DNA of 64,000 bases, from the NCBI RefSeq assembly GCF_014205225.1, contig NZ_JACHNB010000001.1, positions 6,553,501 through 6,617,500 of the forward strand, read 5' to 3'. Made by a program: the position numbers and the translations under genes. Positions within the stretch are counted from its first letter, which is position 1; each line of letters opens with the position of its first letter. Under the pieces are notes generated by a model. The model worked only from the letters and a program-made list of their open reading frames with translations, made no database searches and was not told where the DNA came from. Origin of the DNA: Actinoplanes octamycinicus (GTDB taxonomy: Bacteria > Actinomycetota > Actinomycetes > Mycobacteriales > Micromonosporaceae). This document shows, piece after piece, positions 8,722-16,926 of the stretch.

Positions 8722-9156
8722 ATGCCGGCATCGGTGTCGCCCCGCATCCGCACTCTCGTCGACGCTCTTCCGCTCCGGCCGCACCTGCGCGTCCTGGAGA
8801 TCGGCTGTGGACCCGGGGCCGCTGCCCGGACCGTGGCGGCTCGTCTCGGCACCGGGCACATCCTGGCCATCGACCGGTCCGCCGCCGCCGTCGCGCAAGC
8901 CGTGGCCGGTGCCCCGGAGGCCATCGCGGCGGGCCGGCTCAGCGTCCGCCGGGTCGCCGCCGAGGATTTCGCCCTGGAGCCCGGCGAGCAGCCCTTCGAC
9001 CTCGTGTTCGCCATCCGGGTCGGCGGCCTGGACGGGCGGCACCCGGAGACCGGCCGGCGCATCCTCCAGCGGCTGGCCGCCGCGACGACACCCGACGCCC
9101 GCCTGTTCATCGACGGCGGCGATCCACTGCGCGAGCTGCCCATCCCGCGCCCGTGA
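8722..9156 (+). CDS. Class I SAM-dependent methyltransferase, small
   Basis: 144 residues from the ATG at 8722. SAM-binding motif I is clear (VLEIGCGPGAAARTVAARLG, about residues 25-44), followed by an acidic strand end (ILAIDRS) and motif IV-like PFDLVFAIRVGGLDG. At 144 residues it is shorter than most class I enzymes, so it is a minimal fold or has lost its C-terminus. Substrate unknown. A GNAT acetyltransferase follows after 19 bp on the same strand. Confidence 0.75.
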   Translation: MPASVSPRIRTLVDALPLRPHLRVLEIGCGPGAAARTVAARLGTGHILAIDRSAAAVAQAVAGAPEAIAAGRLSVRRVAAEDFALEPGEQPFDLVFAIRVGGLDGRHPETGRRILQRLAAATTPDARLFIDGGDPLRELPIPRP

Positions 9157-9175
9157 GATCGACTACTGTCGTCGC

Positions 9176-9715
9176 ATGGCTGAGCTGATCCTGCCGGCGG
9201 TCGAGCTGCACGCCGCCTTCCTGGAGTGCGCCGACGAGTGGGGGCCCGGGCGGCACGAGGACGGCTTCGGCATCCGCCCCGGCGACGATGTGCGGTCGCC
9301 CGACGGCTTCGCGGCCTGGGTGGGGCGGATGGTCCGGCTGACGCACGGGGCGGGGCAGCCGTGCCCGGAGGAGAAACACTGCTCGCCCCGATGGATCGTC
9401 GAGGACGGGAGGATCCTCGGCGGCATCGTGCTGCGCCACAAGTTCGACGACGACTTCGGCCAGATCGGCTACGGCATCCGCCCGTCCGCCCGCCGCCGCG
9501 GCCTGGCCGGCTGGGCGCTCGGCGAGATGCTGCTGGAGGCCCGAGCGGTGCTGGGCATCGACCGAGTCCTGATCCCGTGCCTGGCCGACAACATCGCGTC
9601 GGCGCGCACCATCGAGAGCCGCGGCGGAGTCCTGGAGGAGATCCGCCACTTCGACGACTTCGCCGTCCGGCGCTACTGGATCACCCTGACCGCGCACAGC
9701 CCGACACCCGGGTAA
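9176..9715 (+). CDS. GNAT family N-acetyltransferase
   Basis: 179 residues from the ATG at 9176. The acetyl-CoA binding segment is QIGYGIRPSARRRGLAGWALGEMLLEA (about 98-124), with the R-R-x-G-x-A pyrophosphate loop. The N-terminal half (ELHAAFLECADEW) resembles the GNAT subgroup that acetylates small molecules or peptide N-termini. Probably co-transcribed with the methyltransferase. Substrate unknown. Confidence 0.83.
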   Translation: MAELILPAVELHAAFLECADEWGPGRHEDGFGIRPGDDVRSPDGFAAWVGRMVRLTHGAGQPCPEEKHCSPRWIVEDGRILGGIVLRHKFDDDFGQIGYGIRPSARRRGLAGWALGEMLLEARAVLGIDRVLIPCLADNIASARTIESRGGVLEEIRHFDDFAVRRYWITLTAHSPTPG

Positions 9716-9848
9716 GCGCCTGTCTCTCCAGGGCTGGTTCGGCTCGTGGCAGGAGCGGTGCGAAGCGCGCTGCCCGGAGCTGGTTTTTCGCTGGTCCCGC
9801 AGCCGAACGGGCCATGGTCATCACCACACCGCTCTAGGCCACGGCTGT

Positions 9849-10373
9849 TCAGTCGGCGGCGTAGAGCGTGACGCCACTGCGTGCCGGGCTGCTCGCCCAC
9901 GCCGCTTGCAGCGCCGGTTGCCGCGCCAGTTCCTGCTCAACAGCGCGGATGGCGCGGTTCCGTTCCGGGCCGGGCGCGCTGAAGTCCAGGCCGGTGTCGG
10001 CAGGGCTGGACCGGCCGACACCGGCCAGTTCGGGCGTGTCCGGGAAGACCATTTCCAGGTTCACCTGCCAGAGCTCCGGCTGGTACCAGTCTTCGGGCGC
10101 GGTCCACGCGTCCCGGACGTCAACGGCGAACTGCCGGGTGAAGGCCACACTGGGCAGTCGGTCGTTCCAGCTGTACCGGCCCCACTGCACCATGAAGCCG
10201 TCGGCGTCGTTCTCCACCGGTTCCAGACCATCCACCGGCAACGCCAGGAACGCAGTGAACGCCTGCCAAGCTGCCGGGACATCGTGCACGTGGTCAGGAT
10301 CGACGTCATACCTGCGGAGCAGGCCATCCAGGATCTGAGCTGCGTCACGCCACGGGAACCCCACGGCAGGCAA
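9849..10373 (-). CDS. Hypothetical protein
   Basis: 174 residues, rich in Trp, Asp and Pro, without signal peptide or membrane segments. Codon use is typical of the window, so it is likely a real cytoplasmic protein. Segments such as DADGFMVQWGRYSWNDRLPSVAFTRQFAVDV and DWYQPELWQVNLEMVFPD suggest a mixed alpha/beta fold. I do not recognise a family; the layout is like small SUKH/immunity-type proteins, but that is only a suggestion. Confidence 0.6.
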   Translation of the reverse strand: MPAVGFPWRDAAQILDGLLRRYDVDPDHVHDVPAAWQAFTAFLALPVDGLEPVENDADGFMVQWGRYSWNDRLPSVAFTRQFAVDVRDAWTAPEDWYQPELWQVNLEMVFPDTPELAGVGRSSPADTGLDFSAPGPERNRAIRAVEQELARQPALQAAWASSPARSGVTLYAAD

Positions 10374-10545
10374 CGCTACCGAACGCCACGCCTTACTCGA
10401 TCTTGCAACCCACGATCAGCGGCCACTTGCGCCGGTTCAGGCTTGAGATCGCCTGCGCGGGCGGCGCTAGCTGCGGAAAGCAGCTCACCGGCCCGGCGTC
10501 GTACATCGCCGCCGGGTTGGCGTGTCTCTCGTCGCATCCGAAAGC

Positions 10546-10603
10546 GAACGCTCGTTCTTGACAGCGCCGGTCTCGGCTCCGACACTGAAAACGAATAATC
10601 GTT
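10546..10603 (+). promoter_or_regulatory. Promoter with two related operator-like dyads
   Basis: A -35-like TTGACA lies at 10558-10563. Just upstream is GAACGCTCGTTC (10546-10557, 5-bp arms) and downstream is AACGAATAATCGTT (10590-10603, 5-bp arms), both built on AACG/CGTT half sites. The gap then enters GGGAG and the ATG at 10620. The layout fits a repressor such as a TetR protein binding both sites; no regulator gene is adjacent, so it would act from elsewhere (inference). Confidence 0.5.
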
Positions 10604-10619
10604 CTCTTAGGGAGTCGAG

Positions 10620-11645
10620 ATGCCCACCACCACCGAGCACTCGCCGTGGCCGAAGGTGGCCGGAGCGGTCGCCCTGCTCACCGTGATCATCAGCGTGCTG
10701 CTCACCGCCTTCGCCTGGCCGGCGGTGCACTCGTCGGTGCACGACGTGCCGATCGCGGTGGCCGGGCCGGCCGCCGCGGCCCAGCAGATCACCGCCGCCC
10801 TCGACCAGCGCCAGCCGGACGGCTTCGAGATCACCCGGGTGGACGGCACGGCCGCCGCCGAGCAGCTGATCCGGGACCGCGAGGTCTACGGCGCGATCGA
10901 CCTGACCAGCGGGAAACCGCAGGTCATCACGGCCTCCGCGGCCAGCCCCACGATCGCCCAGACGCTCCAGGGGATCGCCGCCGGGCTCAGCCAGGCGCAG
11001 AGCGGCGTGGCGCCCGCGGTCACCACCCGGGACCTGGTGCCGCTGCCCGCCGACGACCCGCGCGGCGCCGGCCTCTCCGCCGGGGCGCTGCCGCTGGTGA
11101 TGGGCGGCCTGCTCGCCGCGGTGCTGCTCACCAACCTGCTGCGGGGCGCCGCCCGGCGGATCACCGGGGCGTTCGCCTTCGCCGTCACCGGTGGCCTCGC
11201 GATGGCCGCCATCCTGGAGTTCTGGTTCGGCTCGCTGGACGGGTCCTACCTGGTGAACGCCGGGGCGATCGGGCTGAGCGTGGCGGCCACCTCACTCACC
11301 TTGCTCGGACTGGAGTCGCTGCTCGGCTACCCCGGCTTCGGCCTCGGCGGCGTGCTCATGATGCTGGTCGGCAACCCGTTCTCCGGTACCACCTCGGCGC
11401 CCGAGATGCTGCCCGGCTGGGGTGGCACGCTCGGCCAGCTGCTGCCGCCGGGCGCCGGGGGACAGCTGCTGCGCTCGACCGCGTTCTTCGACGGCGGCGG
11501 GGCGGGCCACCCGATCGTCGTGCTGGTCGCGTGGCTGGTCATCGGGGTGCTGCTGTGCGTGGCCGGCGCTGTCCGGGCACGGCGGCGTACCGCAAGCCCC
11601 GCTGCCGCCGTGACCGCGGCGGACCGCGAGCCGGTCGCGGTCTGA
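10620..11645 (+). CDS. ABC-2/YhgE-type membrane protein
   Basis: 341 residues, ATG with GGGAG upstream. One N-terminal helix (VAGAVALLTVIISVLLTAFAW), an extracytoplasmic domain of about 115 residues containing DVPIAVAGPAAAAQQITAALDQ, then five to six helices. This is the layout of YhgE/Pip-like and ABC-2-type permease relatives. Members take part in export or envelope processes, but function is poorly defined. Expression is probably controlled by the dyads just upstream. Confidence 0.72.
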   Translation: MPTTTEHSPWPKVAGAVALLTVIISVLLTAFAWPAVHSSVHDVPIAVAGPAAAAQQITAALDQRQPDGFEITRVDGTAAAEQLIRDREVYGAIDLTSGKPQVITASAASPTIAQTLQGIAAGLSQAQSGVAPAVTTRDLVPLPADDPRGAGLSAGALPLVMGGLLAAVLLTNLLRGAARRITGAFAFAVTGGLAMAAILEFWFGSLDGSYLVNAGAIGLSVAATSLTLLGLESLLGYPGFGLGGVLMMLVGNPFSGTTSAPEMLPGWGGTLGQLLPPGAGGQLLRSTAFFDGGGAGHPIVVLVAWLVIGVLLCVAGAVRARRRTASPAAAVTAADREPVAV

Positions 11646-11768
11646 ACCACCCCGCCGGTCCGAATCACCCGTCGGCTCGGATCTCCTTGTCGGTCGGAAC
11701 CACCCCGCCGGTCCGAATCACCTGTCGGGCCGGATCTCCTTGTCGGTCGGAACCACCCTGTCGGCGGC
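11644..11768 (+). repeat. 53-bp tandem repeat
   Basis: A 53-bp unit beginning GAACCACCCCGCCGGTCCG occurs at 11644 and again at 11697 with a few differences; a partial third copy begins at 11750. The array fills the gap between the membrane protein and the flippase-like gene. It is not coding in any supported frame. Unit length and near identity suggest recent tandem duplication. Confidence 0.9.
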
Positions 11769-11795
11769 CTGCACCCGAAGCCGGAGTCGTGAGTC

Positions 11796-12824
11796 ATGCG
11801 CATCGATCGTCGTCGGATCCGGCTGGTCGCCGTGATCCTGCTGGTGGCGGTGTTCACCGCCGAGTTGGTCCTGGCCTGGCCGTCGCTGGCCGCGGCGTTC
11901 GGGGAGCTGCGCGCGCCGCGGCCCGGCTGGGTGGCGCTCGCGCTGCTCGCCGGGATCGGCGCGATGAACGCCTACGCCCGGATGCAGCGGCGGGTGCTGC
12001 TGTCGGCCGGGGTGCGGGCGCCGCTCCACCGGCATGCGGCGCTCGCCTACGCGGCGCACTCGCTCAACGAGACGCTGCCCGGCGGGCCGGCCTTCTCCAC
12101 CCGGTTCAACTACCAGCAGATGCGCCGCCTCGGAGCCACGCCGGCCGTCGCCTCGTGGGCGATCGCGCTGTCCGGCATCCTCTCCGCGGCGGCGCTCGCG
12201 GTGGTGACCGCGGGCGCCGCGCTGGCCGGGCACGGACAGCCCGCCTGGACCAGCCTGGCCCTGCTCGGTGGCCTGATCCTGCTGCTCACCGTGGGGATCC
12301 GGCAGGTCGCCCGGCGGCCGGAGCGGGTGGAGCGGGCGGCCCGTGCCGTGCTGGGCCGCGTCCCCTGGCTCCGGCGCCGGGAGACGGGTGTCGTCGACTT
12401 CCTCCGGCAGCTGCGGGCGGCCCGGCTCACCCCCGGGCACGCGGCCGCCGCCGGTGTCTTCGCGGTGCTGAACTGGCTGCTCGACGCCGCCTGCCTGTGG
12501 CTGTGCTTCCAGGCAATCGGCGGCGGCCGGATCAGCGTCACCCAGCTGCTGCTGGCGTTCTGCGCCGCCTACGCGGCCGGGACCATCACCATCGTGCCGG
12601 GCGGGCTCGGCATCATCGACAGCGCGCTGATCCTCGGCCTGCTCGCCGGCGGGGTCGGCACCAGCACCGCGATCGCCACGGTGGTGCTGTACCGGATCAT
12701 CAGCTTCGGCTTCATCATCGGCGCCGGCTGGGTGATCTGGTCCGTCATGCGGCGCCGCAGCCGGTCCGCGCCGCTCCGCCAGTTTGTCGGACCCTCGCGA
12801 TTCCAGCCCGTCGGCCGCTCGTGA
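11796..12824 (+). CDS. Flippase-like (LPG synthase TM-domain/UPF0104) membrane protein
   Basis: 342 residues with about eight membrane segments. The family mark PGGLGIIDSALILGLLAGG lies near residues 268-286 and the N-terminal half shows SLNETLPGGPAFSTRFNYQQMRRLG, typical of the lysylphosphatidylglycerol synthase membrane domain (AglD/MprF flippase part). The synthase domain is absent. Family proteins are thought to move lipid-linked substrates across the membrane. The last ten or so residues are encoded by the first 24-bp repeat unit described below. Confidence 0.83.
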   Translation: MRIDRRRIRLVAVILLVAVFTAELVLAWPSLAAAFGELRAPRPGWVALALLAGIGAMNAYARMQRRVLLSAGVRAPLHRHAALAYAAHSLNETLPGGPAFSTRFNYQQMRRLGATPAVASWAIALSGILSAAALAVVTAGAALAGHGQPAWTSLALLGGLILLLTVGIRQVARRPERVERAARAVLGRVPWLRRRETGVVDFLRQLRAARLTPGHAAAAGVFAVLNWLLDAACLWLCFQAIGGGRISVTQLLLAFCAAYAAGTITIVPGGLGIIDSALILGLLAGGVGTSTAIATVVLYRIISFGFIIGAGWVIWSVMRRRSRSAPLRQFVGPSRFQPVGRS

Positions 12825-12888
12825 TCCCAGCCCGGCGGCCTGTCGCGATTCCAGCCCGTCGGCGCCTCGCGATCCTAGCCCGGCGGCG
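12793..12888 (+). repeat. 24-bp tandem repeat overlapping the flippase gene end
   Basis: Four 24-bp units (12793, 12817, 12841, 12865) share the pattern CGATYCCAGCCCGKCGGC. The first unit and part of the second encode the C-terminus of the flippase-like protein, so repeat number could change the protein end. The array stops 85 bp from the AICAR transformylase remnant. Confidence 0.85.
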
Positions 12889-12972
12889 CGCCTCAGCCGT
12901 TTCGTATTGCGTGGCACCAGCCGGTCCGTGCCCCGTGGGGCCGGCCGGTCGGTGCCTCGCGGCCGCCGGCGG

Positions 12973-13407
12973 TCAGTGCTGGAACAGCCGGATCCCGGTC
13001 CGGGTCGGAGCGATGCCGCGCTCCCGGCACTCGCCGGCGACGTCCGCTGAGCGCAGCGAGCCGCCCGGCTCGGCCAGATGCCGGACCTGGCGCAGCAGGT
13101 CGGCAAGCTCAGCGTCAACCGGCTCCGAGACGGCGATGAAGTCACCGTAGGAACTCTTCGGATCGGCGTCCCGAGCGCGGACGTAGGCGCTGGCCAGATC
13201 CCCGGTCGCGGTCGCATCCAGGTGATAGATGCGTGCGGTGAGCGCGTCCAGCGGACCGGCGGCGACGCCGGCGGGGGAGACGTGCTTGAACGAGGCGGCA
13301 ACCGGGCGTCCCAGAGCGGACGAGGCCGCCCGGACCAGCTGCCAGCCGGCAGCGGCGTCGAGGACGTTGATGTAGGACGGCTCGCCGTGCACGAACCGGA
13401 ACGGCTG
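12973..13407 (-). pseudogene. Remnant of stand-alone AICAR transformylase (PurH-like), internally deleted
   Basis: The reading frame gives PFRFVHGEPSYINVLDAAAGWQLVRAASSALGRPVAASFKHVSPAG and ARDADPKSSYGDFIAVSEPVDAELADLLRQ, unmistakable PurH formyltransferase sequence, then jumps to a typical C-terminus (VRHLAEPGGSLRSADVAGECRERGIAPTRTGIRLFQH). A full domain is near 390 residues; about 240 internal residues are missing. The start is lost too: a TGA lies just before the Gln of the expected NPHQ. The enzyme would make FAICAR from AICAR, but this copy cannot be active. A PurO-like IMP cyclohydrolase, the next step, is intact at 52240-52920. Confidence 0.8.
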
Positions 13408-13431
13408 TCAGGTCTGTCGTACTCCCCGAGC

Positions 13432-14538
13432 ATGATCAACGGTGTGGACAAAGATGCGCAGCCGGACAATCGGCGTCGAACCGAGGAGGAGTGGGACGCG
13501 CTGTTCGTGGCCAACGATGTGCGGGTGTGGTCGGCCGGGTTACGGGCGGCCGGTGAACCCGATCTCGACCGCGTCGAGTGGGGTCGGTTTCGGCACTGGC
13601 GTGGACCGGCCGACGATGTGCCCGACCTGCTGCGCTGCGCGGCCGGTCCGGATCCGGAGGAGGCCCGCGAGGCGCTGAGCCTGTTGTGGGACGGGTTGAT
13701 CCGGGACTCCTGCACGTCGGCCCCGGCTGCGCTCGCGGTGCCGTTCCTGCTGCGGTTGGCCGCCGACCCGGCTGCGCAGGGTCGGATCGAGGCGTTGTAT
13801 CTGGCGGCTTGGGCCGGGCACCGGGTGCGCTTCGCCGTCGAGACCCGCTCGACCCTGTTCCGGGTGGAATCGCCGCTGGATCAGTTCTCGATCGGGCCGG
13901 GCGAGGCGGACCGCAGCGACTGGTCCATTCAGGCGGCGCGTGAGGCGCTCGGTGCCGATGCTCAGATTCTGATCGAACTTGCCAACGACGACGATTCGGA
14001 CATGCGGATCGCTGCCGTGTTCGCGCTCGCCACGGCTTTGGAGCTGCCACGGGTCGCCGACGATGCGGTGCGGGCCCGGCTGGCCGTCGAGCCCGATCCC
14101 GCCGTCAGGGTCAGTCTCGTACTGGCCATCGGGCAACTCGGCGGTGACGCGGGCGAGGCCGAGCGATGGTGGCGCGATCCGGCCCGGCCCGACGACGTAC
14201 GGTTCGCGGCCGCCCTCGCCTGGCTCTGCATTGCGGAGCTGCCCGCATCCGCTGACGTGACCACACTGCTGGCCGAGTCCACGACACCCGAAATGGAGCA
14301 GGTGATGCTGCGCGTGCCGTGGGCCGAGTTCGCCACGCCCGGCAGCATGCCGATGCTTCCGCCCTCGCCATGGCCGGACGACCCGCCCAGGGCGGCGTCG
14401 ACCGGATGGCTGGCGGAATGGCTGGCCGGGCTGCTCGACGATGCGCATCGCGAATCGGTCCAAGAGTCCATGCCGAAGGCCGGTTGGCCCTTCTTCGGCC
14501 AAGGCGGCGCTGCCGGCGTACGAGAAACCTGGGGTTGA
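13432..14538 (+). CDS. HEAT-repeat domain protein
   Basis: 368 residues from the ATG at 13432 (GTG at 13444 also possible). From residue 75 the sequence is helical with HEAT-like units, for example DDDSDMRIAAVFALATALELP, EPDPAVRVSLVLAIGQLGGDAGEA and RPDDVRFAAALAWLCIAELP. HEAT solenoids bind proteins or nucleic acid; no enzymatic motif is visible. Soluble, no signal peptide. G+C at third positions is slightly lower than in neighbours. Role unknown. Confidence 0.78.
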   Translation: MINGVDKDAQPDNRRRTEEEWDALFVANDVRVWSAGLRAAGEPDLDRVEWGRFRHWRGPADDVPDLLRCAAGPDPEEAREALSLLWDGLIRDSCTSAPAALAVPFLLRLAADPAAQGRIEALYLAAWAGHRVRFAVETRSTLFRVESPLDQFSIGPGEADRSDWSIQAAREALGADAQILIELANDDDSDMRIAAVFALATALELPRVADDAVRARLAVEPDPAVRVSLVLAIGQLGGDAGEAERWWRDPARPDDVRFAAALAWLCIAELPASADVTTLLAESTTPEMEQVMLRVPWAEFATPGSMPMLPPSPWPDDPPRAASTGWLAEWLAGLLDDAHRESVQESMPKAGWPFFGQGGAAGVRETWG

Positions 14539-14589
14539 TCTTGGGGGCGGGAGTGATTCGGCGGGGGATGTGGCCGCTGGCGGGGAGGT

Positions 14590-14835
14590 GTGGAGGATCG
14601 GGACGACCGGGCGAGCCTCGACCAGGCCACCTTCTTCCTGGCGGTGGACGGGCTGCCGGTCGCGCTGGTCCGGGCAAGTGGCCGTCCGTGGCGGATCGGG
14701 TGGGCGGCGGCGCTGATCGGGGTGGCCGCACGGCTGCGTGACGATCGGGGCGGCGTGCTGGGGCTGGTCACGGCAGCCGCCCGGCGACCCGGCGGGGGGA
14801 TCGATGTGAATAGTCCCTTATGCGTGGTCTCCTGA
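14590..14835 (+). CDS. Possible small protein or gene fragment
   Basis: 81 codons in a frame with high third-position G/C, reading DQATFFLAVDGLPVALVRASGRPWRIGWAAALIGVAARL. The region 14539-14847 holds no other candidate. A GGGGAGG lies too close to the GTG at 14590 to be a good ribosome site, and the last codons (AAT AGT CCC TTA TGC) are atypical, so the true end may be earlier. I recognise no family; it could be a decayed gene. Confidence 0.3.
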   Translation: MEDRDDRASLDQATFFLAVDGLPVALVRASGRPWRIGWAAALIGVAARLRDDRGGVLGLVTAAARRPGGGIDVNSPLCVVS

Positions 14836-14847
14836 TGGTGAGAGAGG

Positions 14848-15699
14848 TTGAAGGTCGCCGCGACCACGGCCGCGCGACGCCGTTATGCCGATGTGGACCC
14901 GCCCTACCTTTTCGACCAATATGACCCCGCAACAGGCGCTGGAGTCGACGTCGGGCTGGATGTGGACAGCTCGCTGCTCACCCTCGCCGTGCACGGCACC
15001 TGGGAGCAGCGACTGTGTCAGGACACGCACACCGCGGTCCGCAAATGCCTGGGCGAGCACCCGGCCACCCTGCTGATCGATCTGCAGGAGCTCGCCGACC
15101 CGCACGCGGCCAGCATCCCCACCTGGCTGACCGCCCGCCGGCTGGGCGTGCCGATGGCCCCGCCGGTCGAGGTGATGATCTGCGTGCCGGACGACACCCC
15201 GCTGGCCGGGAAGCTGCACCGGACGGGCGCCGACCGGATGCTGCCGATCTACTCGACCATGGCCCGGGCCCGGGCCGCGGCCGCCGAGCAGGTGCCGCTG
15301 ACCGGGCGCCTGGAGATCCGGCTCCGCCCGGACGACGGCGCGGCGGCCACCGCCCGCGGCGTGGTCACCAACGCCTGCATCGCCTGGCGGTTGCCGGAGA
15401 TGCAGGACCGGGCCCGGCTGGTCGTCTCGGAGCTGGTGCTCAACTCGGTGGAGCACGCCGGCACCGAGATCACCGTGATCGTCTCCCGGCGCGGGAACGG
15501 CCTGCACCTCGCGGTGGGCGACGGCGATCCGCGCCTGCCCCGGCTCCTGGACGGCTTCCCGGCCCTGCCGGACGGCGCGGTGCCGCAGCGCGGATCCGGG
15601 CTGCACGTGGTGCACGCGGCCGCCACCCTGTGGGGTGCCATGCCCACCCATGACGGCAAGGTGGTCTGGGCGACGATCCGGCCCTGGACGCGCCGATGA
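14848..15699 (+). CDS. STAS-like plus anti-sigma HATPase fusion protein
   Basis: 283 residues from a TTG at 14848 (GTG 14893 is an alternative). Residues about 30-150 form a STAS-like domain (LTLAVHGTWEQRLCQDTHTAVRKCLGEHPATLLIDLQEL). Residues about 165-280 form an RsbW-type ATP-binding domain with N-box ARLVVSELVLNSVEHAG and G-box GSGLHVVHAAATLWGAM. RsbW-type kinases phosphorylate antagonists and hold sigma factors; here antagonist-like and kinase-like parts are in one chain. The stop overlaps the start of the next STAS gene (ATGA), so they are coupled. Confidence 0.82.
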   Translation: MKVAATTAARRRYADVDPPYLFDQYDPATGAGVDVGLDVDSSLLTLAVHGTWEQRLCQDTHTAVRKCLGEHPATLLIDLQELADPHAASIPTWLTARRLGVPMAPPVEVMICVPDDTPLAGKLHRTGADRMLPIYSTMARARAAAAEQVPLTGRLEIRLRPDDGAAATARGVVTNACIAWRLPEMQDRARLVVSELVLNSVEHAGTEITVIVSRRGNGLHLAVGDGDPRLPRLLDGFPALPDGAVPQRGSGLHVVHAAATLWGAMPTHDGKVVWATIRPWTRR

Positions 15700-16046
15700 G
15701 GCCCTTCGTGAGCGGCTCGCCGGACAGCGAGCCGGTGACCCCGGTGACCGGGCTGACCGCCGGTGGTGACGAGCTGACCATCCGGCTCGCCGGGGAACTC
15801 GACGGCAGCACCGCGCCGTCGCTGCGCGCCCAGCTGGAGAACATGATCGCGGTCGGGCCGGTGCAGCGCGTGCTGGTCGACCTGAGCGGTGTGGACTTCT
15901 GCGACTCCGCCACGGTCCGGGTCTTCGTGGTGCTGGCCGCGGCGCTCGCCGGGCGCGGCGCCGAGCTGCGCCTGCACGGGGCCCGCCCGCACATCGCCTG
16001 GCTGCTGCGCCGGCTCGGGGCGGCGCATCTGCTCAGCGAACGGTAG
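15696..16046 (+). CDS. STAS-domain anti-sigma factor antagonist
   Basis: 116 residues. Standard STAS fold: ELTIRLAGELDGSTAPSLRAQLE, then VLVDLSGVDFCDSATVRVFVVLAAAL with the phosphorylatable serine in FCDSAT. Such proteins bind anti-sigma kinases when unphosphorylated and release a sigma factor. It overlaps the upstream fusion gene by 4 nt, which is likely its partner kinase. Its 3' end overlaps the convergent gene by 14 nt. Confidence 0.87.
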   Translation: MRPFVSGSPDSEPVTPVTGLTAGGDELTIRLAGELDGSTAPSLRAQLENMIAVGPVQRVLVDLSGVDFCDSATVRVFVVLAAALAGRGAELRLHGARPHIAWLLRRLGAAHLLSER

Positions 16047-16758
16047 TGAGCAGCGCCCAGACCACCTTCCCGGCACTCAGCGGCATGGTGCCCCAATGGG
16101 TGCTGGCCGCCTCCACCACGCGCAGCCCCCAGCCGGGCTCCGGGTGATCGACCTCCGGCGGCGGGCCCGGCCGCGGCACCGCCGGGCTGCCGTCCCGCAC
16201 GGCGATCCGCAGGTAGCGGCCGGTGTGCGCGGCCGTGACGTCGAAGTCGGTGCCGGCGTGCAGGATCGCGTTGGAGGCCAGCTCCGAGACGATCAGCCGG
16301 GCGGTGTCCCGCACGTGCGGCAGGCTCCACATCAGGCAGGCGTCCCCGACCAGGGCCCGGGCAGCGGTGGCGCTGCCCGGCTCCGGCGCCAGGCGTTGCC
16401 GCACCCAGCGGGGGACGTAGGCGCGCATCGCGGTCATCGCCAGCGCCCGGTCCTCGTAGAGGGAGACGAAACTGCGGTACGTGCCGATGCCCCGGCAGAC
16501 CTCCGGCCGGGCTCCGTACAACAGCAGCGGCACCCCCCAGTCCGACTCCGCCTTGAAGGTGGCGCTGGCGAAGACGCTGAAACTGGCCGGGTCGTCGCTG
16601 CTCAACCCGGACAGGTCCACCACGACCGCGGTGGGGCACTCGGCGGCCGCCTTGGCGATCGCGGTGCGCACCGCCGGAGCGGTGGCCCGGCACAGGTCTC
16701 CGTCGAACCGGAGGGTGACCACTCCGGTCTCCAGGCAACGTTCCACCGTCGTCTGCAT
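16033..16758 (-). CDS. STAS-like plus anti-sigma HATPase fusion protein (paralogue)
   Basis: 241 residues, same two-part layout as the protein at 14848-15699: STAS-like residues 1-110 (VVTLRFDGDLCRATAPAVRTAIAK) and HATPase residues about 125-240, with N-box ARLIVSELASNAILHAG and G-box GWGLRVVEAASTHWGTM. The two share aligned phrases (VVSEL/IVSEL; WGAMP/WGTMP; KVVWA), so they are paralogues facing each other across the small STAS gene. Probably part of one partner-switching module. Confidence 0.83.
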   Translation of the reverse strand: MQTTVERCLETGVVTLRFDGDLCRATAPAVRTAIAKAAAECPTAVVVDLSGLSSDDPASFSVFASATFKAESDWGVPLLLYGARPEVCRGIGTYRSFVSLYEDRALAMTAMRAYVPRWVRQRLAPEPGSATAARALVGDACLMWSLPHVRDTARLIVSELASNAILHAGTDFDVTAAHTGRYLRIAVRDGSPAVPRPGPPPEVDHPEPGWGLRVVEAASTHWGTMPLSAGKVVWALLTTVR

Positions 16759-16926
16759 CGTCCCAGAAAACTCTCCGCGCTTGTCGGGCTATACCTGCAA
16801 CTTTCACCATCCGACCGACCGCGGACTACGCAGAAAACGAAGGTCGACGACGGGGGCTGTCGTGTCCGCGAAACCGGCACGCTCACCGGATTGCCCGGCC
16901 GGGCCGGACCGGGGCAGGCTGAGGCC

